A stretch of DNA of 64,000 bases from Varroa destructor (taxonomy: Eukaryota; Arthropoda; Arachnida; Mesostigmata; Varroidae). The stretch's first letter is position 1. Each line of letters starts with the position of its first letter. Below, in pieces: positions 39,801 through 50,888 of this stretch. The stretch lies in assembly GCF_002443255.2 (NCBI RefSeq), contig NW_019211459.1, forward strand, positions 24,361,790-24,425,789. The letters are read 5' to 3'. The notes under the pieces are model-generated. The model ran no database searches. It had not been told where the DNA came from and saw only the letters and a program-made list of their open reading frames with translations. Both the position numbers and the translations under genes were made by a program.

Positions 39801-41018
39801 CTTAAAATTACCGCTCGGTCACGTTAGTTACCCCGTAGTGATGCCAGACATGTGCGGTCGTACGAAACTGACATGATCTTAAACTCCTAAGGAACGAACC
39901 GAGTACATAAAGTGACAAGTAAGGCTTAAGAAGATTCCACAAATTGAAATCCTGTGAAGCGTACCGGAATGAAGTTTCCTACAATCACCGAAGCGGCTGG
40001 CTCAGATCTGGCGGGTTTCTGTAATGTAAAAACACACGCCCGCATGTCTCTCAACGTCTAAACGTATAATAAAAGTCGAGGTAGTGCTGGGGAGTTTTTG
40101 GCAGGAGGGCGTTAAAGACAGAACTGCCACGAAAGAGTGCCGAAGTTCACCTATCAGTTGTAGTTACCGTCATGACTTCGGAGCTCCTGCCCATGTACAT
40201 ACGACACAAAATTGTATATGAATGAATTTCTGTTAGCAATCTGAGTGAACCCAAAAATTGTCGTACGTCTGACAAACCCCGAAGAAAGCGTGCTGTGAAT
40301 TAAGCACCCGTGAAACGACTCGTCCAACGTGGGCTGAGCTCGCACCGAACACTACTTAGAAGGGAATTGTAAGTGATACTGGCTGACAAAGATTTGAACA
40401 CGGAGACTAAAACAGGCTGAATGGCGCATCTTATTTTAGGTTTGGAATCGCTATCGAAACGTAGTGAACATTCAGTGAACTGCGCGCCTTTTAAGCGATT
40501 AAATAGTTCTGTTTAATACTGCGAGTAAATATAAGGTATTATTTAAATGGTTTTGTAGAACAGACAAGCTGGGTCGCCCGAAGACCACTAGTTTTAAGCG
40601 TTAGATAGGTCAAGTCTATTATTATTATTATCCAACACACACACAGAGAGAATTGTTCTCTCAAATATAATATGTACAGACTTAGCTAGAGGAGTACGAA
40701 ATTATAAAACTTGTATAAGACAAATGAGTATATCTGACGAACAGCTAACTAACTATCGTACATACGAGACAGAGACGAAAAACAGTGGAACAGCCCGGTG
40801 GGTTGAAGCTGTTGTTTGGGATCAAGGAACAATATATAATGATAATACTAATATCTGTAATGAAACAAACCCTTTTACACATGCGGAACTAATACAAGCG
40901 ACCACGCTTAAAAGAATTGAATTTGAAAATTGCACGCCGTGTGTAAAAGCGACCGAAACAGTCCAGTAAAGTGTATTATATAGAATTAACGTGAAAGTGG
41001 TGATCTATAATATCTAAC

Positions 41019-41062
41019 AAAGTCTTCCCCATAATATATATATATATTGTAGGGAAGACTTT
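41019..41062. repeat. 44 bp near-perfect palindrome with AT core
   Basis: The 22-base arms AAAGTCTTCCCCATAATATA(TA) and its partner are reverse complements except at two positions, with no spacer. The outer 11 bases (AAAGTCTTCCC / GGGAAGACTTT) are perfect and the middle is TA repeat. It may be a cruciform-prone site, a small hairpin RNA, or the remnant of a tiny inverted-repeat element. Confidence 0.85.
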
Positions 41063-41473
41063 ACATTTATAAATAAAGTGAAGAAATACCAATGGGTAAC
41101 AGTAAACATTCGTGTGATCTTTCTTTCGAGCTATGACGCTATGTAGAAACACAAACGTAGGTAGCAATAGAAAAGTTTAAAAAAAAAAAAGTCTATACAG
41201 AGCGAAAATGAAGCGACTTACTTATTTATAAATATTGTTGTGCAGTAACAATTTCAGCGGCTGAGGAGTGCCGAGCATTTCGATAAGCCATAAGGGGAGA
41301 AAAGTCACCAGGGAAATCTCTTGATGATCAAATAAAAACAAGTCTGTGTTATAGAGTTTGCGCCTAAAAAGCTTATAACAGAAAGCAAGAAACCGTGATA
41401 ATTAAGAAGTTCGCAACGAACTGATATTGTTAGGCGGTCACATTGGGACAAAACGCTCATATATGCAAAGACG

Positions 41474-41504
41474 AAACGAAGACAGCAACGAGCTGTCTTC
41501 GTTT
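41474..41504 (+). repeat. Perfect 13 bp stem, 5-base loop, then T run
   Basis: AAACGAAGACAGC pairs with GCTGTCTTCGTTT across the loop AACGA, followed by further T. The shape is that of an intrinsic terminator, but the setting is eukaryotic intergenic DNA with no upstream RNA gene found. Confidence 0.85.
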
Positions 41505-41963
41505 TTTCTCTCGTGAAAATCCAGGTATACGATTATCATCATATAGATAATTGTTCCATAACTTCACTTTAAGTTAATGTTTAAATTCAAAGTAAAAACG
41601 CAGTACAATTCACAAGTCGCCAAAACAGGCTCCAATGAAGATTCAAGTGATCCATAGTTCAATGATGCATTAGACATTGTTCGAGATACCTCTTAGTCAG
41701 TCAGTCAGCCAGCCAGCCAGCTACGAAAAATGCGGGACGCACTTACGTCGCCGTTCATCTTTGGCGAATTTCATTTGGCGGTGTGGTAAACGACAAAACC
41801 TTTCTACACCCGGTGACTTTGATACGCTCTTTGTTAAAGCATCTCGTATTCTACTATTTACCCATATTACGAAATCTGTTCCTGTTTAAGTCGAGCGTAC
41901 TCGTATTTTATATTAGCTAGCTAGATGAACGTCCTTTTTGTAGTCACGTATAGGCTCAACTTT

Positions 41964-41993
41964 GCGGCGGCGGCGGCGGCGGCGGCGGCGGCG
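41964..41993. repeat. (GCG)10 trinucleotide repeat
   Basis: Thirty bases of uninterrupted GCG/CGG triplets in otherwise AT-leaning DNA. No open frame of note runs through it, so it is not placed in a coding exon. Confidence 0.95.
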
Positions 41994-44900
41994 TCAACGA
42001 GGCTCCGCAGCGATACTAGCCAAATACAGTAGAACACATGTTTAACATAAAACATCGGTCATTTTCCGTCTCTCAACAATTTAATTTTGACAATTTATTG
42101 AATGATATGCTACATCGATTCATGCGTTGATATGGGCGCATTAACAATACGACTTTTTGGCACCAATGCCCCTGAAACAGTGTCGTCATTCGAGCGATTT
42201 CTACGACTCGTACTTCTTGGTTATGTCACATTTAAACTCAGAAATGTTGGCAGCAGGGCACGTTAAACACATAACGAATTGAAATTGGCTCGCTCGTAGG
42301 AATTAAATTAGCAGCCGAGCGTTAGACGCCTTCATCGAACCGGATCCTTCGCTCTTTGCTTGATCCGTGAATGCTCTAAGACGAACAGCTACGTCATACA
42401 TGCACGACAGACATGAATCAGTATCGTCTGCCAACGCTGCACAATACTACAGGCAAAAAGCGTCAAAAAATACTGCGTGGAACGCTGAAGTCTGCTTTGT
42501 GCGCGTAGATTTGCATTGGCATTTCCTTGAACTTCCCGAAGCGTGAATTGAAACTGCTTTCTGCTAATAAGGCTGGCTTGTAGCGCCACCGTAAAATTGT
42601 GTCCGATATGGGTTTATTTTGAACTATTTTAAGTTGACTGCACATATATATGCTAGATCCTCATTTAGACACAATTCTAACCATTGTTTTAGCGGGCATT
42701 GGAAGATAGCTATGTATTGTTTAGGTCGTCGCAATAATTTTTGGGCATCAATTAACGTTTCATTTTTGGTCGGAAGACGGAATTTTGAACTGGGTTAAAA
42801 AGGTTTTCAATAATAATATAAGCGGGTAGATTTTGTCTTGGCGGAGCGTCGCGTAGGATTCCCAAGAAGGCTGTGGAGGCCGTTAGATGCCTCGTAGTCG
42901 CAAAATTTACACACGCTTATATAAATAGTCATGCATAAATGTTAAAAAATATTTCACATATCTGTTCTCAACGATGGGCAAATCGTCAGTCTGTTCTATG
43001 CAGCATTGTGAAGTGCTCCTGAGACAGATGACTCCTATCGACGTTCTTCGATAATTTTCGTAGTTGGGCTCGCTTTTCCCTTAGCTGGCTCTCAGCTGCC
43101 GTCGATGCTACTGCTCAAAAATTGCGCTAAGAACCAGCCAGGGTAGGAAGCTCAAAACGAACAGTCTAGAGAAACAACAGAGAGCGCTTTACTCATCATA
43201 ATTCTATTGCATTAGGATGCACGAAAATATTTTTCTCGACAGAGCGTTCGATATGTTCGGCGAAGTACAACCTCGAAACTAGACTACCTATCTTCTAAGA
43301 TATCAAATAATGCCAACCTTAGCTTACTATCGCCATTAACTCAAATGATCAGTCCGCAGGGTGGCTAGCGTTCACATTACTTGATTCGCATAGGATCAGG
43401 CTCGATATACATCTACGCTATAAAATTATAATTAACACGTAACATTTGGAAAATTCGACGTTATACACCCATGTATTCCAAGCAGGCATTTTACCTTTAG
43501 CAGTGCATCTTTTCTCTTACGTAGCTACCAAAAGAGAGTAGGATACATGGAATATGCTGATCAGATAACGGCCAATTATAGCTTAAACCGTTTAAAACCG
43601 GCCAGCTTTGTTCGTCAGCATGAAAAAGGACGGACCACGCGGCTCTATGCGAAATTCTTTGTGTCGCGTAGCCAGCAAAACCGTACTGGTGCAGTTCGTT
43701 TGCCTTTCTCTTGTTTGGCTGCTCATAACCTCCTTAACTGACAGAAGTAGTAAGAAAAGATCTTTTCATTTCGGCAGCGCAGACTTTGTAGCTTACCATC
43801 CAAAGCCCAAGACACATCGGTTGTCAATTTCTAAGGATGTTGGCGACAAATAGCCAAACGATTTTCGGTAGCAGATCTCGATTCAAGGTCAGGGCTGTGA
43901 CGATCTCGTTTTTACGTGTTATTACAGTGGTGCAGTCATTAAGACGCAACGGCCCGGCGTTTTCGCCAGTCGAGCTCTCCACGGATAGCTGTTTTCAGCG
44001 CACTTGGGGAGACCTGGAACACGATGAGTCTGTTGAAATCCAGCAGCCGGTAAATGTGTGCGACATCTAAGGTTTCAGGAAATCAATAGCTTATAGGACT
44101 ATGGACATATTAAAGCGGCGATCTCACGTCACCTACTACGTAGAGCAGTTCGACGTCCCTCATTTGATTGAAACAAACAACGGCATTCGATGTCCTACTT
44201 CGGAATATCAACGTGACGGTTTTGTTGTTGTGGAAACGAATTACCAATTAATAATTAATAATAACTAATAATTGGAAACCTGCTCACGGGTCATCAGTTT
44301 CGCATTAAACTCGGTAATCCGTTCTACTGTGACCTAGGTAGTAAATCGATAGCTGTCGACAATGCAAATTGGATACTTTGCCGAACAAAAAGCTGATTCG
44401 TTTCGCCCGTCTGAGCAAGGCAGCTGAAACGAGCAAGGCTGATAAGATTGATGAAGATGTCAGGGACACGAGAGCCACGAAACCAAAAATGATAATCGTA
44501 TGAGTTCAAGCTATTTTGAGCACGTCCGCCGCTGGGCAAACTTTACAAATACGACTTGTGCTCTTGAATGTTACGACAGTGAATAGCCAGGACGTAACTG
44601 GGTCGTGATGAATCTGAAATGCCTTCACCAGCTACACCATATTATAGAAAATAAGTATTAAGATCAGTTTGGCCTTGACAGTTTAAACCCCGCATCAGCG
44701 TAACCAAGTGCGCTATAAATTAGCGCATTTTTTAAATTTTGATTCAATAGGGATGCTTTTGAAGAATGATTTTACCTTTTTTTTTTTTTTTTGAAATCTA
44801 TAACGCATTATGAAATATGACTATGAAGTTATATTAAATACTTTATAAATATGCATTAAATTTTAGTCCCGCTTTAACAGCCAAGCTCCTTTTAACCTAG

Positions 44901-45694
44901 TCTCAGACTTAGCATGTTGAGCGCCTCTGAAAATCTCCGTCGCAACAACGGATTCCCAAACGAGTAACTGTCGAAATGCTTTATACGCCATCTCAAACAT
45001 TATCGCGATTAAGCTAATGTGTAAAGCATTTTATTATATTTTACAAAAATTACTCATTTATTCCATGGAGGAGAGAAACTCCATGCCGACAGCCGGCCCA
45101 AAGCGTTCGTGTATGTCTATCTAAATTTTTTTAAAAACGCTGCGCTAGCTTTTTTTCTGGCATAACGAATTTTGCCTTTTCTCCTACAGCGTGGCCATTT
45201 TACGACGCTAGCAGTAGCGATACGATTTTTGCCCTAGCATTTTGCATATTTAGATAAACAGGTCTCTCCTACAAAGAAGCCAAGCCGGTCAAGACCTAAA
45301 ACGAGGTTTTTCACATGAAACTAGGCGGCCCGCCAAACTAGGCGAATATCTTTTACGAAGATGATTGCAGTTATCATCCAGCTACGCTGGACACCTGCAT
45401 TGATAAGCTGCTCGTTCGATTCGGATTGTTGATGGAGAGTTACTGAAGGTAACTTTGATTCTGGCCTTATCCAACGTCGAGAGCAGTACAACTTCATAAA
45501 TCTGAAAGGCTGCAGAGGTCCAGCTTCGATGCGGTGGTACGATTTGACCCCTATTATCAAAATCGATGTGACGGTGCGCGTATATTCCAGATTAGAGCAT
45601 AGAGAAAGTGGCGGTGCTGAACCGGGCAATTTTTCGTTTTGTTGGCACCGTCAAATCCCTACACGAAGATTGGCAGTCCGATTTCCCTATAACT

Positions 45695-45739
45695 GTCACT
45701 ATAAGTTCGAATGACCGCTACAATGTTCATTATAGTGAC
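45695..45739. repeat. Hairpin with perfect 10 bp arms
   Basis: GTCACTATAA at 45695-45704 and TTATAGTGAC at 45730-45739 are exact reverse complements around a 25-base loop. No gene context explains it. Confidence 0.75.
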
Positions 45740-47826
45740 TTCGACAAAGTTAAAGTGGCAGGCCTGTGAATTAAAGAGATAAAACAATTTCACAAATTGC
45801 GACTTGATAGCAGAAGAGAAGACAAACGTTATGAAAACAAGACTACACAGGTAGATAGACATAGCCATTTTTGTTTGATTTTAAATAGGAAACAAGTGCA
45901 AAGATGTGGAGGTTTGCTTCGAAAATTTTCTGTGCGGTAAATACGGAGGGGGCTGTCCTCCCCAAAAAATGTGAGCTCGTTTACCCGCGCACTGTTGACT
46001 TGTGGAACGAAAGTGAACATTGGGGCAAATAAGTAGTCTATTGTGTGAGACACTGTTATGCCAATTAGGGCATTTGCGGCGAGAAAGTTTTATGTAATAT
46101 TGTGATCCTGTGGCTTATCACGGTTACGTTTTGAAGGCTTTAGTTATTGAAAACTAACTTATTCTTGCTCTGCCTTTGCGTAAGTAACGATGCGAACAGA
46201 TTTACGCACGTTTTTACTTCTAAGCGATTGTTTTTTAGTTAACGTATCTTTGCAATCAGCTATCACCGTGCTGGTGCAAGTCTTGCTGAGGGATATCTGC
46301 CCCAGTGCGGCCATGAGCTCACGAGTATCGTGCTGACCAATCAAACACATTAACTACTGGACAAGCATGCTGATTTCAATTGGTTAAGAAAGGAGAATTA
46401 CTGGATAAAATAGACGGGGGTATCTGGTTAAGGTTGGGGCTCGCCGTACGAGTGCTGCTTTATACTCTGCAATGTAAAACGTTGCTAAAGTAAACGCTTT
46501 CTGTTTGTTATTTCCTGTTCGTATAGCTGGCTTCACCGAACTGAGAACACGACTAAGAGGCTTATAGTTTACAACATTGTTTAATTTATTTTCTGGTCTA
46601 GGTGTTCAGTTTGTGTATTTGTGAGTATGTTTCGTCATTGTTGCCATCTAATTTCTTCCTATGGCCTCATATATTTTGCCTCATTGTCAAACAAACATTT
46701 TTGGACGACGTCGAACATATATCGCCTGTTGGCACCTTTCCCATTAATTCTATTTAGAAGTTGAGCTCTTAGTCTACGGATTGCATAACTGTCCCAGCCC
46801 GTAACGAGCTGACAATTGAATCGACACTGACGTTACGAGTTTAATTGGCACCAACTAACAATTGCGGTATCCATTTGTTCGTCGTAATTTTACCTGGAGT
46901 TCGCCTATATCTGAATGAGACAATACGGAGCAACTGCAATAATAACGTTATTTCGTTTCCAGCTAACTATCTATTATAAGTAAATATTTTACAACCTTTA
47001 AATAAATCACATAATTATACCATTTTTAAACTAGCCGCTTGTTTATTGCTATTTACTGGCCAATGATAATGGTTCTACATAATTAACGATGCACTGATTA
47101 CCTCATTGTCCCTGTATCGAGTTCGCTCAATTTACGGCAATACTAAATGTGCTCATTTTCGTGCCGTCGACTTCAACGAAGTCGACAACGATCCTCGGTT
47201 TCGAAACCTCTCTCTCAGCCCCAGAAATTCTGTTCATTCACAAAACGACCTAATGCCGAGTGCTTTGTAGTAGGGTAATTTTTAGACTGTATTCATGACG
47301 CTCGTGTATTTTCTTAGTTTGGCTGGGTCACAACGATGCAAACTAAAAAAAAAAAAGTGTTGATAGAACAATTCAATTTACGTTTCTATCACAGCAAAAA
47401 TATTGGTTCTATATGCCAAAATCGAGATTGATCGATTATAAGATAGTTAGATTACAATAACGTGGGTCGGACCAAAGTCGGGTCTGATATACGTAAATTA
47501 CGCTGTATGCGAGTAGCAATAAGATGAATTCAGGTCATGTATGATAATATAAATTTATTTTAAAAGTGCATTTAGACTTAGAACTTTTACGCTGCGTTGT
47601 TGCCTACTGTTGTCATAATTAGTAGGGTTGCATGGGCAATGAGTCGTGTTGATTTCAATTCCATATATTCTTCGATGCAACCTATGATTCACAATATTGC
47701 GACAGTTTTGTGGTTTGTTTTTGTTTGGAGTGTGTGTCTGCCTGTTAATGTGTTATGTGTCGGTAATAACATTTGAGTCGGAGCCAGGCATATTCGCCAT
47801 AATATCCACTATTTTCTCTATGTACT

Positions 47827-47830
<4 letters not shown>

Positions 47831-47870
<40 letters not shown>
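47831..47870. repeat. (TA)20 microsatellite
   Basis: Forty bases of pure TA dinucleotide, the first of three such arrays within about 730 bases around the sequence gap. Confidence 0.95.
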
Positions 47871-47872
<2 letters not shown>

Positions 47873-48234
47873 TTCTTCATTGTACAATTCATATATATTT
47901 ATATATCTATAAATGATATATATCAAATGCCAGATACGGAAGAACTACCAAGCAAGTCACTGAAACCGTTCTTATATGCTCACGACCTTTATCCTTCTGT
48001 CATTATTACACGTAACAAACTTACAATTCAATGTGATTTCTATGTGTCCATCAAATCACTATCAGCGTATCTATATAAAGGTTTACATGTGATCATTCAT
48101 TACCATTTTACCGCACTCTCTGCGGCGATGTCCGCTCCTCAACTGCGTAAACAATATGATTCATATCTCATACTCTAATAGGTATCAAATGAAACAGAAT
48201 TCTCCGTCGGTTTTCCGTCGTGCAGTGATAAAAG

Positions 48235-48236
<2 letters not shown>

Positions 48237-48272
<36 letters not shown>
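48237..48272. repeat. (AT)18 microsatellite left of the gap
   Basis: Thirty-six bases of pure AT dinucleotide ending about 60 bases before the N run. Confidence 0.95.
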
Positions 48273-48274
<2 letters not shown>

Positions 48275-48331
48275 CATTTGCTTGATGATCGGTTTCAGTT
48301 TTTCATTCTTTTCTGTTTTCCTCCACGCTCA

Positions 48332-48431
48332 NNNNNNNNNNNNNNNNNNNNNNNNNNNNNNNNNNNNNNNNNNNNNNNNNNNNNNNNNNNNNNNNNNNNN
48401 NNNNNNNNNNNNNNNNNNNNNNNNNNNNNNN
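48332..48431. other. Assembly gap of exactly 100 N
   Basis: One hundred N, a conventional placeholder length, so the real size is probably unknown. It lies between (TA)n arrays, which probably caused the break in assembly. Open frames spanning it are meaningless. Confidence 0.99.
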
Positions 48432-48519
48432 ATATTTATATATTTTTATGTACGTAGTAGTAACACAGTGCCGCCCGTGCTACTGAGAATTGCCCAAAAA
48501 TCTTGCTTGATACATATAT

Positions 48520-48523
<4 letters not shown>

Positions 48524-48557
<34 letters not shown>
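48524..48557. repeat. (TA)17 microsatellite right of the gap
   Basis: Thirty-four bases of pure TA dinucleotide, about 90 bases after the N run. Confidence 0.95.
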
Positions 48558-48558
<1 letters not shown>

Positions 48559-50612
48559 GTTCCCACCTTTCGTAAAATCCATTTCTCTTTCAACCGTCTT
48601 GTCTACTATTAATAATACAATATTTTTGTTATAATTATGTAGGTTTTTCTCTGTCACAGAAACTATAATTACAAAAATTACTCGACTTTGCTTGGAGTCT
48701 GCTTGACTGCTTGGATTACTGCGTTAACTTGATTAATTATTGTGTGCCGCGCCATCTACTTCTTATCATTTCCAAACATCGCAACTTATTTTCATACTCA
48801 ACACCTGCAGTGGAATTGCCTCTTTTCATAGATGGCTCCCCTGCCAATGGTGAGGAACTTCGCTGTACATCTTTTCCAGAATGGCTTGTTGCCTCTCGAT
48901 AAAGGTATAATTATACCACTTTTTAGCTTGTATCATCGCTTCTACGAAGTATTCTGTTGTACACCACCATTCGTGGAAGAGAAAATCATTTGCCCTTAAC
49001 AAATAACCAACTGCACACAATCTGTATTTAAACTAACACTAATTGACAACTGTAATTAGGTGTACATATGCACCTATTAGAAAAAAACTAACTCTGAGCA
49101 ATGAGGAATAGGTTCGTTCACAATCACCACCTTTAATTGCAAGGCGATTAACAAACCCCCTGGCTTACAAGCTGCTCACCATACATAGAAATCGATACTT
49201 GTGAACCTACGAACTCACAGTCATGCGTAAATGTATCAGTGTCCATCTTTGCAGCAAGCAGGCTTCCAGCTTATTTATACTCGAGCTCACTCCTCCGTCG
49301 TACGCTATTTAACTGGCATTTAGTTGGACTTCCTGCGTCTCTTCCCTGGCTCCCAATTATAGCGTGATTTGGCTTTTCTATCATTTTTTTCTCCTAACGA
49401 AAACCACTTATCTCTCCTTCCACTATTTCTGTACAGTACGCGCCACGATCCGTCGTGGTCTGTGACACCTTTTCACTTTGAAGTGTTTGCGTGTCCAGCG
49501 ATGCTACTGAGAACTGTCGAACGCTGTTTGTCAACAAACATCCGACTAATTCGATCAGTATTTTACCGTATGTAGCAATATGCCTTGAAATCATCGTTAA
49601 ATGTGTATAATTGAGCTCCATTGAGCCAACGTGCAGCCACCGACCCACGGCCTGTGTCGTGGCCATCACCGGGATAGTGGGACCCAAATGTGTCGTCGCT
49701 GCGCTCGTACGCAACCCGTTGCTTCGCATATTCACAACTCTCTCGAGTCTTCGTCCGCAGGTGGTAGACATTTGTCTTTGCAAGAATGACGACCTACAAA
49801 TCGATTAATGGCCGCTTCCACAATTGCATTCACGTCTAGGGTGGCATAGGTGTACATAGTAAGGGGATCTCACGCCAAAGATAGAGTCGATTTGACACTG
49901 ATTGACATGCTTCGCTACACGCTCTTGTCAATGGACATTGGGTGAATTGAACTTATACCGAGTAGGTATGTATATGGCTCGAATTCGGCAGGAATAAATT
50001 TTATTTCCTTTTTGCTTTGAATAAACCACTGGTACAGCCTGACCGTCTTCAGTATACTACTTGTGGGTTCACCGGTTTCAATCCAATGTGCGTAAGTATG
50101 TTTGCAGTATTTCGCCATATTGTTCGTGCGCAGATTCCCTCTGTCGCTCTCTCTCTGATGGCGACATTATCGTAACTCGTCGGCTGTCGTCGATCCGGGC
50201 TCGTTGCTACAGCGCGGCCACAGGGTTGGCTGTTGGGGCACTCGGAGTACCCACAACGGACCCGCAATACTGCATCACTGCGCCGTATGTTATCATCATG
50301 TGAATGATGATATCGATAAATCCATCTTCGATTGACGACTTAAATACGCCGAGTATTTGTTATTGTGAATTGAGACTCGCTGAATTGAGATATGCCCGCT
50401 CTTTGCTATCGAGTTGCTCAGACTATCATTTGCTTTGCTAGCGCGTTCTGCAGTTTTCTGGTTGACAATTAATCTTTCATCGCTGGCGTCGAGAGGCGTA
50501 CGAGCCAATATTGATATCGACGTTCAAGAGGCAGGCTGGTTATTGCTTGACGGCCTAGTTATTCAGTTGTCAAGGTTATATTGACGCACGCCGTTCCTCT
50601 ATCATACCCCTA

Positions 50613-50684
50613 TTTATTCCTTATGGCGTTAGTACTATTCGTCCGCGGCTCACTAGCCGCTTGTGATCTTATCATGTTCACGGA
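50613..50684 (-). other. Probable 3' untranslated region and poly(A) signal of the zinc-finger gene
   Basis: Reading the minus strand, the first AATAAA after the stop codon lies at 50618-50613, about 67 bases downstream. This would give a very short 3' untranslated region. Use of a later signal cannot be excluded. Confidence 0.4.
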
Positions 50685-50888
50685 TTAGTGAGTCGCATGT
50701 CCGAGTGAGGACGGCGTTCCTGCGGCAGCTGCCGCTGCCGCCGCATCCATCATGAGCGGCTGGTAGGCCTGCAGAGGTGGACTCTGCATGATGAACGGTG
50801 CCAGGCCAACTAGTGTACGTTGCAAGGCCTCTGCTGCCTGTTGCTGCTGCTGCTGCTGTTGATGTTGTTCGTCTGCGTCGTCCATCTC
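50685..50888 (-). CDS. Zinc-finger gene last coding exon
   Basis: Encodes residues 467-533 and TAA at 50687-50685. The acceptor on the minus strand is CTCTTTTTGCAG, with a strong pyrimidine tract. It starts EMDDADEQHQ, runs into eight Q, then a hydrophobic stretch (LVGLAPFIMQSPPLQAYQPL) and eight A, and ends SSLGHATH. It is low complexity, without a known domain. Confidence 0.85.
   Translation of the reverse strand, partial: EMDDADEQHQQQQQQQQAAEALQRTLVGLAPFIMQSPPLQAYQPLMMDAAAAAAAAGTPSSLGHATH

Larger units (their letters stand above)
36861..50612. other. Region between two convergent genes, no gene recognised
   Basis: About 13.7 kb between the transporter end and the zinc-finger gene end. 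All open frames are short and none has a recognisable domain. It holds three (TA)n arrays, a (GCG)10 tract, hairpins at 41019-41062, 41474-41504, 45695-45739 and 47166-47186, a T16 run at 44777-44792 and a sequence gap at 48332-48431. I see no transposase, reverse transcriptase or clear RNA gene. Confidence 0.6.

Noticed and set aside
41474..41504. Hairpin plus T run as evidence of bacterial contamination
   Set aside because: No bacterial gene, ribosome-binding site or operon occurs nearby. The flanks are like the rest of the arthropod window.
48156..48575. 139-codon open frame across the N gap
   Set aside because: A quarter of it is unknown residues from N, and the rest is Ile-Tyr repeat from TA dinucleotides.
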